A stretch of DNA of 64,000 nucleotides from Puccinia triticina (taxonomy: Eukaryota; Basidiomycota; Pucciniomycetes; Pucciniales; Pucciniaceae): positions 62,001 through 126,000 of the forward strand of contig NC_070571.1 of the NCBI RefSeq assembly GCF_026914185.1. The letters are read 5' to 3'. The translations under genes and the position numbers were made by a program. Numbering within the stretch: the first letter of the stretch is position 1; every line of letters begins with the position of its first letter. Shown in pieces: positions 11,620-21,736 of the stretch. Under the pieces are notes generated by a model, which was not told where the DNA came from, searched no databases, and saw nothing but the letters and a program-made list of their open reading frames with translations.

Positions 11620-12239
11620 AGCCCAGAGGCCAGATCAAAAGCAAAAACACCAAGGAACCTGTATCACTTCCCGCAACGGACAGTCAGGTATGCTTTTTTT
11701 TGGTGGTTGTATAGCTAATTATCCTTAGGTTCATAATGATTGATAACTTGCCTACACTGTACAGCCTACTCTCAAAACTAGAGATTGCCCGTGGGTACCC
11801 GGTATCCGTGGGCGGGTACCCGCCCGCGGGTGTTGTGTGTGGGTCCGGGTATGTAAATTTTGGATGGCGGGTACCTGTCCAGGTACCCGCTGCAAAAGGT
11901 CTGGAGACAAGCAGTTGCGGACAAACTTTTGCAGCGCGATCATGGCCCCTGAAAACCTAACCCTGTCGGTGTCCAGCGCATGCTGGATGCTGAGAGGGCA
12001 TACACTCTTGACGTCCGGCACAGAGCGGACATCGGGAGGGTGTACACAGCGGGCCCACGGCAACCAATCGGGGACGCACCCGGATGGTCGCCGCGACCCC
12101 GCAACAAGGGGACGTCGGGGTCAAGGGAGTCAGGTCCCACGCAGCGGGGACGCAACCCGTGAGGGTCCTGGATGGGTGGCACGACAAGGGAAGCAGGTCC
12201 CCGGAACGCACTTCTGACCATATGACCCAGGGCTCATCC

Positions 12240-14400
12240 GTGGGCTGAAAGATTATTCGGTCGGATCACGTGGATCATGTTATCCGGTCAAATGACTCAA
12301 AAGTGGTCCGGACAGTGACCCGTGAGAAACGTGCCAGATATTCTTTGGGGGCCTGGGTTTTTGGCCGGACGGACCGAGCGATTACAGCAAAATACACTGG
12401 CAGTTTTTTTTTTTCTCGAGGGGCGGGGGGAGTATATGGATGAGGGTACATAGGAGATTACATAGAAAACTGTGGGACAGAAACTCAGCCAGATAATCGC
12501 TCTGCTGGGCCTGCTGGACACCGAGGGGGCATACACTCTTGATGTCAGCCACTGAGACAATTGTCCATCTGCCTACAATGATAATCACATCTCATGTAAC
12601 CCAATGGCTAAAGACTACCTTAAGGTTGATCTTGATCTTGTGTAAGATCCTGTGTTCAACCCCTCCTGTTGCCTTATAATATTACTTTTGTTGCAATCAT
12701 CACTTTATATGTACTAAACTGTATGATTTCACACTTATTATGTATTTACCTTGATTGAGAATAATAATGTACTAATGGAGTATATCTCTGTATGGATTTA
12801 CCATACATAGAGAGAATAAATAATTATTCATGTAATTCCTCCTCTGAATTCCGTGGACCTCTTCTCCCTCCTTGGAGTTAAGGATCCCTCTGGGGCCTTG
12901 ACTCAAAGGAGGATCAGGTCCCTGTAATATAAAAGGGGGGGATCTTTCCTCTGGAGAGATCTTCTCCCCCAAGATTATTACCATACAAACTTGTGCACCT
13001 TACTAGAACCATAGTGAGTGGGGTTTTACAATAATCAACTAACCTTTCTTCTTTTACAGCCTCAGTCCCTTTTGTGTATTTTCCTAGGTACAGGTGGGTG
13101 TTATAACACCTGTAACCTAGAAGATAAGAAGCTCATTCCTTATAAGCTACGGCGCCTGGCTCGAGTTATTGCAGCGTCCCCTTAAATTTTTAAGGGAGCT
13201 AGCCCCTCCGCTATTCAGCGTTGAGGTGTGGTTTATTCCCATTGGCCTGAAAAGGTTATAGTGTGGCCCTAATTCCTCTGGCCGCTATCCTAGCCGCTAC
13301 AGCGCGAACTCAAAACCCTATCAACTCCGTGTCACCAAAGAGACCGGAGCTGACACTTGATGTCCGGCACAGAGCGGACATCGAGAATTCACACGCAGAC
13401 ATACCCTCTCAATGTCAGCCTTAGAGATACATCAAGTATCCAAAAGACTGCAATAACTTAGTAAATAATAATAATTATTAAATTATTATTGCAGAATCAA
13501 ATTCCTCATCATAAATTAAGGGGGGTCACCCACTTAAAGTACCCCCTTGTTCCTATTCCTCCATGTACTAATTGTATAAATAAGAATTGGCCCCAGAAAG
13601 CGCCCAAAAATAATATTACATACATAAATTTAGTAAAACAAACAATGTACATAAAAATAAACTGTTGTACATTAATGAGTAATATTACTCGTGTAAAAAT
13701 ACCCCGTGAAAGTATTATTTAGACTTCTACTGAAGCTCTTTCACATGACAATTGGTTATAAACATGTCATGTGACAGAGTCAGGGAAATTAGTCTATTAC
13801 AATACAATTAAATTACCCACAGCCAAGCCTTTTTTACGGTTACACCCCTGGATACTCCCATAGGGAGAAAAGGACTCAGTGTTTACGCCCACTGAAGTCC
13901 CCTCTATAAATAGAGGCCTATTTAGCCCTCAGGAAAAGATCCCCCAGATCATTCACCGCCCATAAACTGTAAGTTTGCCGTGAATATTCTCCTCTGCTAC
14001 ATGTGTAGCCACTTTTCCTTATAAACCATCCCCAGCACGTAAAATCCACTGGATTAAACCCTTTAAATCATCAAAAATCCCTTATTAGCATATTTAAAGC
14101 TTTATCCTTATAAGTAGTTGCCGTAAGACCACCGCCTCTGTCAAGCAGCCAATCAGTTTAAGCGCTTACCACCTACTTTTACGCCAAATTAATTCCCTGT
14201 AATTAATAATTACATATTATTAATTACATAATTAATTCCTCCTCTGTTACAGAGTGTTAAAACCCTTGTAGTGGCCATATTAGCCACGTAACAAGTTTGG
14301 TAAATTAAATTACCAGTGTTTATATCAGTACAGCTATAGTACTAGGGCCCAAAACCCTTATTTTGACGGGTTTTCTGCCTTAAGTTTCATAAACAGAGCT
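12240..14400. other. Non-coding interior of the 3.1-kb hAT element
   Basis: AT-rich sequence with no convincing gene on either strand. Repeated short TTAATAAT/AATTATTA runs occur at 13455-13500 and 14190-14240. Possible TATA-like sequence (ctataaatagaggc, 13912) stands upstream of no visible open frame. Confidence 0.4.
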
Positions 14401-14745
14401 GTCACTCAATATCCGGCCCAGACCGGGCACCAAGAGGGTATCTACACCCTTGATGATGGTCTATGCCGGCTTTGAGGGTGGTGTAAACTCTTGATGATTG
14501 GCTAAGACCGGACATTGGGAGGGTATGCACACACCCTCTCAATGTCTGGTCTGTGCCGGTCATCAAGACTGTATGCCCTCTTGGTGTCCAGCAAAGACCA
14601 GACATTGAGAAGTTATACATACACCCTCTCAATACCTGGCCCAGGTCAGGCATTGAGAGGGTATATACACCCTTGATGACCGGTCTGTGTCGGTCATCAA
14701 GAGGTTACACCACCCTTGAAGCCGGCATAGACCGGCTAGAGGGTT
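14400..14745. repeat. Palindromic arm array (GGTCATCAAG family, tatacaccc spacers)
   Basis: Same arm family as 2440-2822 but with long spacers of the type agagggtatacaccc and ggtgtaaactc. About eight arms alternate in orientation, so adjacent pairs form hairpins. Confidence 0.75.
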
Positions 14746-15124
14746 GAATTGTAGGCGGTACCCGTGATACCCGCCACAGATACCGCTGGTACCCGCCCTA
14801 CGGGTGCTGGGTCCGAGTCCGGGTATCTAAATATGCCCAAAATGACCGCAGGTACCCGCACCTGCCACAGGTACCCGGGTCCACTCGGCAATCTCTAATC
14901 AAAACCTCAAGCAAACCAGATGATTTGCCCAATTTGGAACAAGATTCCAATGAGGAGACCAAAAAGGCCCCAAAGGTCAAGAAACCAAGAAAGGGTAATG
15001 ATGGCTTTGATAAACCAAAGCTATACTTCTTTGATGGCTCTCAGGCCGAGGATCAGGTGTGTTTTTTCATTATTTTTAATTCAGATATATGAAAGTGTGA
15101 CACTCTACAAGCATGAATTGATAT

Positions 15125-15305
15125 TATATGGGACTCCGTTGCCTCCCCGCTAATATAGCTGCCAAGTTAGCGCATACTGCTCAGTGCTCCCCGCTAATAT
15201 AGCTGCTAAGTTAGCGCATACCACTCATCAATTACATGTTATTTTAGCGCTTAGCGCGCTAAGAAGAGCGGTAGCGTAGCGTTTTGTCGCTAATAAGCGC
15301 CACCA
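15125..15305. repeat. TAGCG-rich block with a tandem duplication
   Basis: Two tandem copies of about 50 bp (ctccccgctaatatagctgc...gttagcgcatac) are followed by TTAGCGCTTAGCGCGCTAAG. It resembles the TAGCG MITEs and truncates the hAT-like gene downstream of 15056. Confidence 0.55.
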
Positions 15306-15349
15306 TCTAGCAATAAGAAAAGTATCAGGCTTTAGGCACGCCAAAAAAA

Positions 15350-16548
15350 TGCCGGATGCACACCAAAAAAGGTGTGAACTCCGGACGACTCCAAGATTTT
15401 TGGAGTGGAGGATTGTTCACTCCAAAACCAGCCCCCATTTGGAGTGCCCAACCCGGCACTCCAGGCTGGTATGGAGTGAACACCCTGCCACGCCAAAACC
15501 AGCCCCCCCTTGATGGCCGGTCTGCGCCGGCCATTGAGGGCAGTATGTACACTCAATGACCGGCACAGGCCGGCCATTGAGGGCAGTACAATCAATGACC
15601 GGCACAGGCCGGCAATTGAGGGCAGTACACTTGATGACCAGCACAGGCCGGCCATCAAGGGCAGTACACTCAATGACCGGCACAGGCCGGCCATCAAGGG
15701 CAGTACACTCGATAACCGGCACAGGCCGGTCATCAAGCGGACACACCCCTCTCAATGACCGGCATAGACCGGTCATTGAGAGACACACTCCTCTCAATCA
15801 ACACTGGGCCGATAAGATACCAGTAACGGTAACATATTGATATCATATCAATTTTGACTGCGTTATCAGTACCGTTACCAGTAACGGCAGCACATTACCA
15901 ACATTCAGTTTGAATTTTGGATTTTTTTTTAAGCCGTTACAATATTGCCGCTGATATGAAGTCAATATTGCCGCAGTATCAAGATTTGTTTGGCTCTTTT
16001 AGCCTTTTTTTTGCTCTAATACTGCCGTTACCACGTTATCTGCTTTACCATAACGGTAACGGTATGGTAACGCAGATAACTTTTTGATATGCACAGCGCG
16101 CAAAAAAACTTGTTACTGCTAACGGTAACGGGGATCGATTCAATACAAAATTTGGCCCAATATTGTATTGAATTGTATTGACCCAGTGTTGTCTCAATGA
16201 CAGGCATAGACCGGTCATTGAGAGGATCCATCCCTCTCAATGACCAGTTTGTACCGGTCATCAAGAGGACACACCCCTGTTGATGACCGGCATAGACCGT
16301 TCATCAAGAGGAAAGATCCCTCTTGATGACTGTGATAGGCCGGTCATCAAGAGGACACGCCCCTCTTGATGACTGGGACTGACCGGTCATCAAGAGGGAT
16401 GTATCCTCTTGATGACTGGGACCGAACGGTTGTTGAGAGGGATGTATCCTCTCAATGACCGGTCTATCCCGCTCATTGAAAGGACAGATCCCTCTCAATG
16501 ACCGGTACAGACCAGTCATCAAGAGGGATATATTCTCTCAATGACGGG
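15350..16548. mobile_element. Foldback element, left part (right part at 47341-47795)
   Basis: 15360-15790 is an inverted copy of 47345-47795: both run from ggtgtgaactccggacgac through ctccaagattttggag-type palindromes into arm arrays. Gypsy-1 is inserted at 16548/47341 and splits the element. The arms use spacers ggcagtacac (15510-15720) and aggacacacccct or agggatgtatcc (15720-16545). No transposase or gene is visible. The outer left end is near 15340 (aggcacgccaaaaaaatgcc); the outer right end lies near 47795, inside an aspartokinase intron. Confidence 0.65.
15800..16191. mobile_element. MITE of about 390 bp inside the foldback array
   Basis: Ends AACACTGGGCC at 15800 and GACCCAGTGTTG ending at 16191 are inverted. 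Flanks tctcaatc and tctcaatg match at 7 of 8 bases. The interior carries several gttaccgttac/gtaacggtaac pairs that can form hairpins. It is non-coding and has the 8-bp duplication expected of a hAT-type MITE. Confidence 0.7.
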
Positions 16549-17321
16549 TGTGGAACTCCGACCGGTGCTGGGCCGTCGGCAGTTACTGGAAGGGGAATTG
16601 CGCCTTAGCGCTGCCTTCGCGGTGATCCATGAAAAGGGTTGTAAGGAGTTGAAGAGATAGCGCTAAGAGGTGGGGGATTTTGTCGAGAGGCGACGGGGTT
16701 TAGATCCTCGTCGGCGGTGGTTTGTTTTTTGTGAAAGATCTGGTCAAAAGGGGGCGGGAAATGTGATCTTAAAAGGATTCAGAAAAGGACTCGAAGTGGG
16801 CCGAGAGGCTTGGAAAACTCAGAAGCCCGCTGGTAGGATCAGTAAGGTTGGAATATTGATATTGAATCTTGATGAGTGATCTGAGAAGGTTCAGACGAAG
16901 TCCCATACTGCCCCATTGTCTGAGTTCAGGCTAAACTCAGACTCCGGGGTTGTGACACTCCTGGACAGGTCATCATACACCTGCGCGCGCGCGCGCGCGC
17001 GCAACAACAACAGAAAGAAACAAGCCACAACAACTCAACCAAACAAAGAAACCAGAATAAACAGGGATAAGACATATGTAAAAACCAACCCTCCTCATGC
17101 AAATCCTCTTCAACACGCGCATGAAAGAAATCAAAACAAAACAAAATAGATCAAAAGAAACAAAAGAAACCAAAACACCATCTTGATCCTAATAGGCCTT
17201 GAGGATTCCGACGCGCGCGCGGGCGCGCTGATTGATCTTGACACCCCGGGAGTTGATGTCTTGATGGCTGAAACTTTGAAAAATTGTCTGCGCCACGGGC
17301 GCCACAAAAATGATCACCACA
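16549..17321 (-). repeat. Gypsy-1 3' LTR (holds the empty CACTA target site)
   Basis: Direct repeat of the split LTR 31359-31790 / 46998-47340. A (CG)n run lies at 16983-17001 and a second gcgcgcgcgggcgcgc run near 17213-17228. At 16963-16980 it reads acaggtcATCatacacctg with one ATC, where the other LTR has ATC on both sides of the CACTA element. Confidence 0.88.
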
Positions 17322-17528
17322 TCTCCACCACACTTGCAGTCTGTCCCTAGACTGCTCGTCTTCCATCCGTGCACTAAAGAAAAGAAAAGAAAGGAAAGAG
17401 GGGGAAAAGGATCCTAAAGGCAAAGGGGAGAAAACCGGGCGCCAACGCAATGATCACGAGTGTGGCAAGAAGTAGGTTTTTGACGTGACGGTAGTAGCTA
17501 CCCAGGAAGTGCATACCAGGAGAGGAAC
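17322..17528 (-). other. Gypsy-1 3' untranslated region
   Basis: Non-coding sequence between the integrase stop and the 3' LTR. It includes one copy of the 90-100 bp repeated module (17453-17540) and a purine-rich stretch near 17375-17410 on the plus strand. The expected polypurine tract next to the LTR is weak (gtggtggaga on the minus strand). Confidence 0.5.
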
Positions 17529-17540
17529 TTACTTCTGGTC
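17453..17540 (-). repeat. Gypsy-1 intron-like module, copy a
   Basis: On the minus strand it starts AAGTAAGTTCCTC and ends GCCACACTCGTGA. Other copies: 21178-21268, 21411-21507, 22778-22877 and 31098-31192. All five lie only within Gypsy-1. Confidence 0.75.
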
Positions 17541-18932
17541 AGGAAAGTCCTCACGGGAATAAAACCTTTTCACCTGATCCGCGGCAAAACACCTTTTCAA
17601 CTCCGTGCCGTCAAGCTCTGCAAGAACATAGGAGCCGCCGGGAACCTGCTTCACGACGCGGTAGGGGCCGTTCCAGCGGTGGGCAAACAACTGCCCCCAC
17701 TGCGTCTCCAAAGACCTATTGAAAGCAAGAACTCAATTGCCAGGTTGGAGGGGTTCTTGAATCCGTGCCGCGTTCTTCTCTTCCCAATAGCGCAAGGAGT
17801 CACCCCGCGCGTCCATCAGCTTCTTTTAAGCAATACCACGAGTCTCCTCGCTGCGCTCTATTTGCCGGGAGCGCGCAAAAAGGAGGTTGGACGTGTCCTT
17901 CACCGCGTCCCAGTTGACGCAAAGATAAGATTCAATTTCAAGATCCAGGGGAAGCACTGCGCACTGGCCAAAAAAAATCTCATAGGGGGAGTAGCCGGTC
18001 GTCCTCTTGGTGGAGATCCGGTCGGAAAAAAGCACAAGGGGCAGGTACTTGCAACAATTCTTCCCGCTCTCACCGGCCAGCTTTACCAAAGCAGACTTGA
18101 GCGGTCCGTGGCCATGCTCGACCATGCCCTGTCCTTTGGGATAATAGGGTGTAGAGACGCGGTGCTGGCCCGGGAGCTCACGCAGCATCTCATCCAATGC
18201 ACCGCCAAACTCGGATCCGCCGTCTGTTGAATAAGAGCGCGCTAGTCCGTAGCGCATCGTCCAGTTCTCTTGTAGAAAAGCTGCCACTGCCTCCGAAGTG
18301 AGATTATTCAGGATCTTGGCCTCAACCCACCCTGAGAAGTCGTCACGAGCCACAATCAGATATTTAGCGCCACTAGCCTTGAGATGAACAGTGTCCATTG
18401 AAACACGGCCAAAAACTGTTTATTCTCCGGTTGGATAACGCAGTTCTTGAGGGCGCCTGAGGTCTTTCTTCTGACAAGCCTTGCAACTCTGACACCAACG
18501 CGCCACAGATTGTTTGAGAGATGGCCACCAGAAGCGCTCCAAAACACGTCGATAGGTCTCTGCGGTGCCACGGTGGCCCAAGTTCTTGTGAAGCTTACAC
18601 AGGATCAAGTCTTGCTTTGCTGGAATGGTTACGACGATGCGCGGCAAAGGGCTGCCGCGCTTCATGAGACGGCCTGCTTGCAGAAAGAAATCCACGGATC
18701 TACGCTTCAAAGCGTGAAACTCCTGCGCTTCGGAGCCATCAGGCTGAGCCAAAGTCGCCAGGAAGATCTCCATTTGGCGCCAAAAGCCTTCTTGATACCC
18801 AGAGTAGCCTGAAGCCGTGTCCACGGAAAAGGAAAGCAGAGGTCTAATCGCCGGCAAATCCTTGTCAAACTCTGAAGAGGGAGGATCTGAGTCTTCGTCG
18901 CCTTGAGGGCGGCGGGAGAGGCCGTCCGGCAT
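17529..18932 (-). pseudogene. Gypsy-1 integrase
   Basis: Reading from 18932, the zinc-binding region shows 'HKNLGHRGTAETYRRV' and 'CQSCKACQ' (HHCC). A TAA after 'RYPTGE' (near 18420) interrupts. The catalytic core follows with 'SMDTVHLKASG', 'SYSTDGGSEFGG' and 'YYPKGQGMVEHGHG' (D, D, E). Further stops lie near 17826 and 17727 before the C-terminal 'HRWNGPYRVVKQV', a GPY/F-type module. The protein would join cDNA to host DNA; this copy cannot make it in one piece. No chromodomain is visible at its end, unlike Gypsy-2. Confidence 0.82.
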
Positions 18933-18957
18933 GGTGAAGGATTTACCCGGGCGGTGG

Positions 18958-19425
18958 CAAGGCTGAAACGCTGCGCTGCGCTACAAAAAAGCCGTCTTTT
19001 AGCGCAGCGCAGCGGGAAACCGCTGCGCGGTCAGCCAAAAAGCAGTAGCGCAGCGCCAGTCCCGCTGCGCTACCGCTGAAAATAGCGAGGGCCCGCTTTT
19101 TCCCCGACCCAAAAAGCGGTAGCGCAGCGGACGGGGCCGCTACTTTCAGCGCCGCGCAGCGGGCACCAAAACAGCTGCGCTTTGCGCCGCGCTGCGCTTT
19201 TTTGGCTGGCAGTGGGGGAGCGCTACGCGGCCAGGTCAAAAAGCGGTAGCGCAGCGATGGTTCCGCTGCGCTACCGCTGAAAGTAGCGGGTCCCCGCTTC
19301 TTGCCAGACACGAAAAGCGGTAGCGCAGCGGGCGGGGCCGCTACTTTCAGCGCAGCGCAGCGGCCACCAAAACCGCTGCGCTTCACGCTGCGCTGCGCTT
19401 TTTGAAGCGCAGCGCTTTCACCCTT
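18958..19425. mobile_element. GCGC-rich MITE in Gypsy-1 pol (468 bp)
   Basis: The flanking 8-bp duplication ggcggtgg (18950-18957 and 19426-19433) is exact. The ends caaggctgaaacgctgcg and the reverse complement of gcgctttcaccctt are inverted. The interior consists of AGCGCAGCG/CGCTGCGC motifs in tandem. Removing it restores the polymerase frame 'DIVHR'+'PGKSFTMPDGLSR', which proves an insertion. The 166-aa frame across it is a by-product. Confidence 0.88.
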
Positions 19426-19433
19426 GGCGGTGG

Positions 19434-20404
19434 ACAATGTCAAAGGAAAAAAGTTGGATGAAAGCCACCCAGCGCGTCATTGGCGCGTTGATCATTTGAA
19501 TGAGGGACTGCGCATTGACCTGGAGCTCGAAATGCTGCCCCCACAAGATGGTCTGGAGCTTCTTGAGGATCCTAGCAACACCACATAACTCCAGTTTTGA
19601 CTGAGAGTACCTTGACTCGACATTGGAAAACAGCAAGGACTCGTAGAGGGCAGGCCGGTCCAACCCATTCAAATCTTCCTGGGAGAGGACTGCACCAGCT
19701 GCGTGAAAGCTGGAATCTACCGCAAGCTTGATTTTTCCCGCCTCCGGTCCGTAATCAATCTTGACGAGGACAATGTCCTTCCCAACAATGAGCTTCAGCT
19801 CCTCAAACGCGTCCTTGCAATCCGGAGTCCAAAGAAAATCAGCGTCCTTGAGTGTCAGGCGGCAAAGTGGCAAACAGAGTTGAGACAGGGAGGGGATGAA
19901 GATCCTAATGTACACAACAACACCCAAAAACCCGCGCACCTCCGTCGCATTAACCGGGGTTGGCCAAGAGAGGATTTTATTGACCTTGCTCTTCGCCATA
20001 CGACGGCCCTCCTTGCACACTACATGGCCCACGATCTCCAAAGCAGGCACACACGCCGCGAGCTTTGACGCCGACACAGTCAAACCGGATTCTTCAATTC
20101 TGAACAAGACGCGCTCCAGGGTTTCAGCATATTCCCAGATGAAGCACCCAATTCCGGAGTGCCAATCTAGAACTTCATTGTCGTAATCCAACACTGGGCT
20201 TTTGATCCCACCATCATCAATGAAAACACCCGCGTGCTCCAGGATTTCATCTTGAAGAATCCAAACCATTTGAGCCTGATACACTGCAACAGAATTCGTT
20301 GCGCCTTGAGGGAGCCGGGTGAGCTGGAACCTTCCAAGCGGCGTATCAAACGTTGTGAGTGGCCTTGAGATTGGATGCGGAGCGCGCTTGTTGTAGCCGC
20401 CCAT
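19434..20404 (-). pseudogene. Gypsy-1 reverse transcriptase and RNase H
   Basis: The frame reads 'TTFDTPLGRFQLTRLPQGA', the catalytic 'AGVFIDDGGIKSP' (FIDD in place of YxDD), 'LEIVGHVVCKEG', 'ATEVRGFLGVVVYIRIFIP', then RNase H 'LAVDSSFHAAGAVLSQE' and 'YSQSKLELCGVARILKKL'. Upstream (20405-20590) the same domain continues out of one open frame, with TAA, TAA and TGA codons at 'QSTSS' and 'PLNKVTI'. The TGA stands where related elements have Arg, so CGA-to-TGA change is likely. Confidence 0.85.
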
Positions 20405-21177
20405 GATGTCTCCAAGACCATAGCAAGCGCGGCCAGAAAAGGATTCTACGAATTCTTCAGTAGCCGGAGGGACACCGGCATCTCAAATTGTGACTTTATT
20501 CAATGGCTGGAGGTTGTGGACTATCTGCTGCTTGCTGTTGCCTTTCAACACGCAGAAAACAGGACTTGTTTAACTTGACGTAGATTGTTCTTAGAGGCCG
20601 TTGCGGACACGCTTGCGGATGATCCTCGTGTATTCTTCCATCTTGGCCGCAGGGATAGGAATCTTCTTCTTCTGCCAAGGTTCGCGCCCCACAACAGGTA
20701 TAATGTAAGGAAGCCCGTATGACTCCTTAAGCAAACCGCGATGAGACTTGTCAAAAGCTATGGAAAGGTTTCTTTCTGCCAACACTTTCTTTTTGAGATC
20801 CAACTCCGCCGGGTATAGCCACCCTGAAGGACCAAAATTGACTACTTGAAGACTCTGCTCCGTAACTTGTCCGCACGGCGCAAAGGGGCCGGCCAAGGAA
20901 CGCAAAAGCCCGCGGTAAGGATCACGAGACAGGGGAGGGCGCTGCAGCGGAGGGTTGAGGCTCTGCGGCATGGGTTGATTCACCGGCTTGACTTTTTGCG
21001 CCACCGGTTTGTATTTAGCCGCGAAAGAGGGAAATCCGCCCTCCTTCCACGAGTCCACAAGCGCCAGCTGCGCGCAATGATTGAGCCCACATTCAAGAAA
21101 CCACCAGGTCCGATGTTCTGCGCTGTCCTCAAACGCTGCCTTCTCTGAGAAAGGGAGACCAGACGGATAGGAGTGGC

Positions 21178-21268
21178 TCACAAGTGTGGCGTGTGGTAGG
21201 GCTTTCAAAGGTGGCGGAGCATCACGCCTTGGAGGTGCACATTGGGAGGAACTTACTTCTACCCCAAA
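21178..21268 (-). repeat. Gypsy-1 intron-like module, copy b
   Basis: Minus strand: GTAAGTTCCTCCCAATGTGC... to ...CACACTTGTGAG. It lies inside an open frame and contains no stop in that frame. Confidence 0.75.
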
Positions 21269-21410
21269 TGACCTCCACGGCGGTCCAAACTCCGCCACAC
21301 CACCCTCACAATCCAGGGTCCAAGAAAATAGTTTATCCTTGTTGCGGAGAAGACTTCCAATGGCCGCCGCGCCGCCTAAAGATGCCAAGAAACCAAAATT
21401 CGGGGTGCAG

Positions 21411-21507
21411 CTCACAGCGGTGGCATGTAATGCTGACAAAGACATAGGAGCATCTTGCCCGGAGGTGCATAATTGGGAGGAACTTACTTTTAATCCTCCC
21501 AGCCTCC
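21411..21507 (-). repeat. Gypsy-1 intron-like module, copy c
   Basis: Minus strand: GTAAGTTCCTCCCAATTATG... to ...CCACCGCTGTGAG. It is about 140 bp from copy b and in the same open frame. Confidence 0.75.
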
Positions 21508-21736
21508 GCAAAACATCAATTTCCTCCTCATACGCCCGGCCCTTTGAATCTGGGAAGCTTGACAGACTTTCATCTTGAGGGGATTCCTGAAACAAATCCT
21601 GAAACTTATAGCAACCAAGAACTTGCAGAGAATCCTGAAACGTTGTAAGACTCAAAAGTGGTAATGAAACCCTTTTGCTGAATGGTGAAGGGTATGGTGG
21701 AGTTGCAAGCTCTGCCCTTTTGTTATCAGTCAACAA

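Larger units (their letters stand above)
11779..14897. mobile_element. Non-autonomous hAT element, 3.1 kb
   Basis: Termini TAGAGATTGCC (11779) and GGCAATCTCTA (ending 14897) are inverted, and further GGGTACC-rich subterminal sequence is also inverted. Flanks ctcaaaac (11771-11778) and atcaaaac (14898-14905) match at 7 of 8 bases, as in hAT insertions. The interior holds no long open frame: short palindromic segments (tgatgtccggcacag...gcggacatc) at 11980-12060, 12510-12560 and 13350-13430, an AT-rich stretch 12590-14400 and an arm array at 14400-14745. It sits in the exon of the hAT-like gene. Confidence 0.75.
5275..15056 (+). pseudogene. Split hAT-like N-terminal ORF, broken by two transposons
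   Basis: Coding pieces 5275-5472, 11625-11687, 11765-11778 and 14906-15056 join in one frame once Copia-1 (with its agccc duplication) and the hAT element 11779-14897 (with its 8-bp duplication) are removed. The one remaining intron is 11688-11764 (GTATGC...ACAG, phase 0). The 142-residue product starts 'MSEPQQSTPPNQTNSN', is Ser/Thr/Pro-rich, then becomes basic ('KKAPKVKKPRKGNDGFDK') and ends 'YFFDGSQAEDQ' at a GTGTGT donor. The layout (disordered basic stretch, then an aromatic segment before a likely BED zinc finger) matches the N-terminus of the hAT transposase at 60774-59600, so a hAT remnant is my best guess. Nothing homologous follows 15056: the sequence runs into TAGCG repeats, so the gene is 3'-truncated. 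Confidence 0.5.
20591..21736 (-). pseudogene. Gypsy-1 N-terminal part of pol (protease-RT linker)
   Basis: The C-terminal half ('QVVNFGPSGWLYPAELDLKK', 'LLKESYGLPYIIPVVGREPW') is the segment that precedes RT in a rust-fungus gypsy group known to me. The N-terminal half is low in recognisable sequence and includes two copies of the repeated module read in frame ('VSSSQLCTSGQDAP' and 'VSSSQCAPPRRDAP'). If these are introns, the true product lacks those peptides. It ends at TAA just before the RT core. Confidence 0.6.

Noticed and set aside
15510..15790. CRISPR-like array (regular repeats and spacers)
   Set aside because: The repeats alternate in orientation, spacers are themselves repeated, and the setting is a eukaryotic transposon without cas genes.
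18943..19443. 166-aa frame with repeated 'KKAQRSVKRSGFG' units
   Set aside because: It is the MITE at 18958-19425 read through. GC-rich tandem repeats create open frames by chance.
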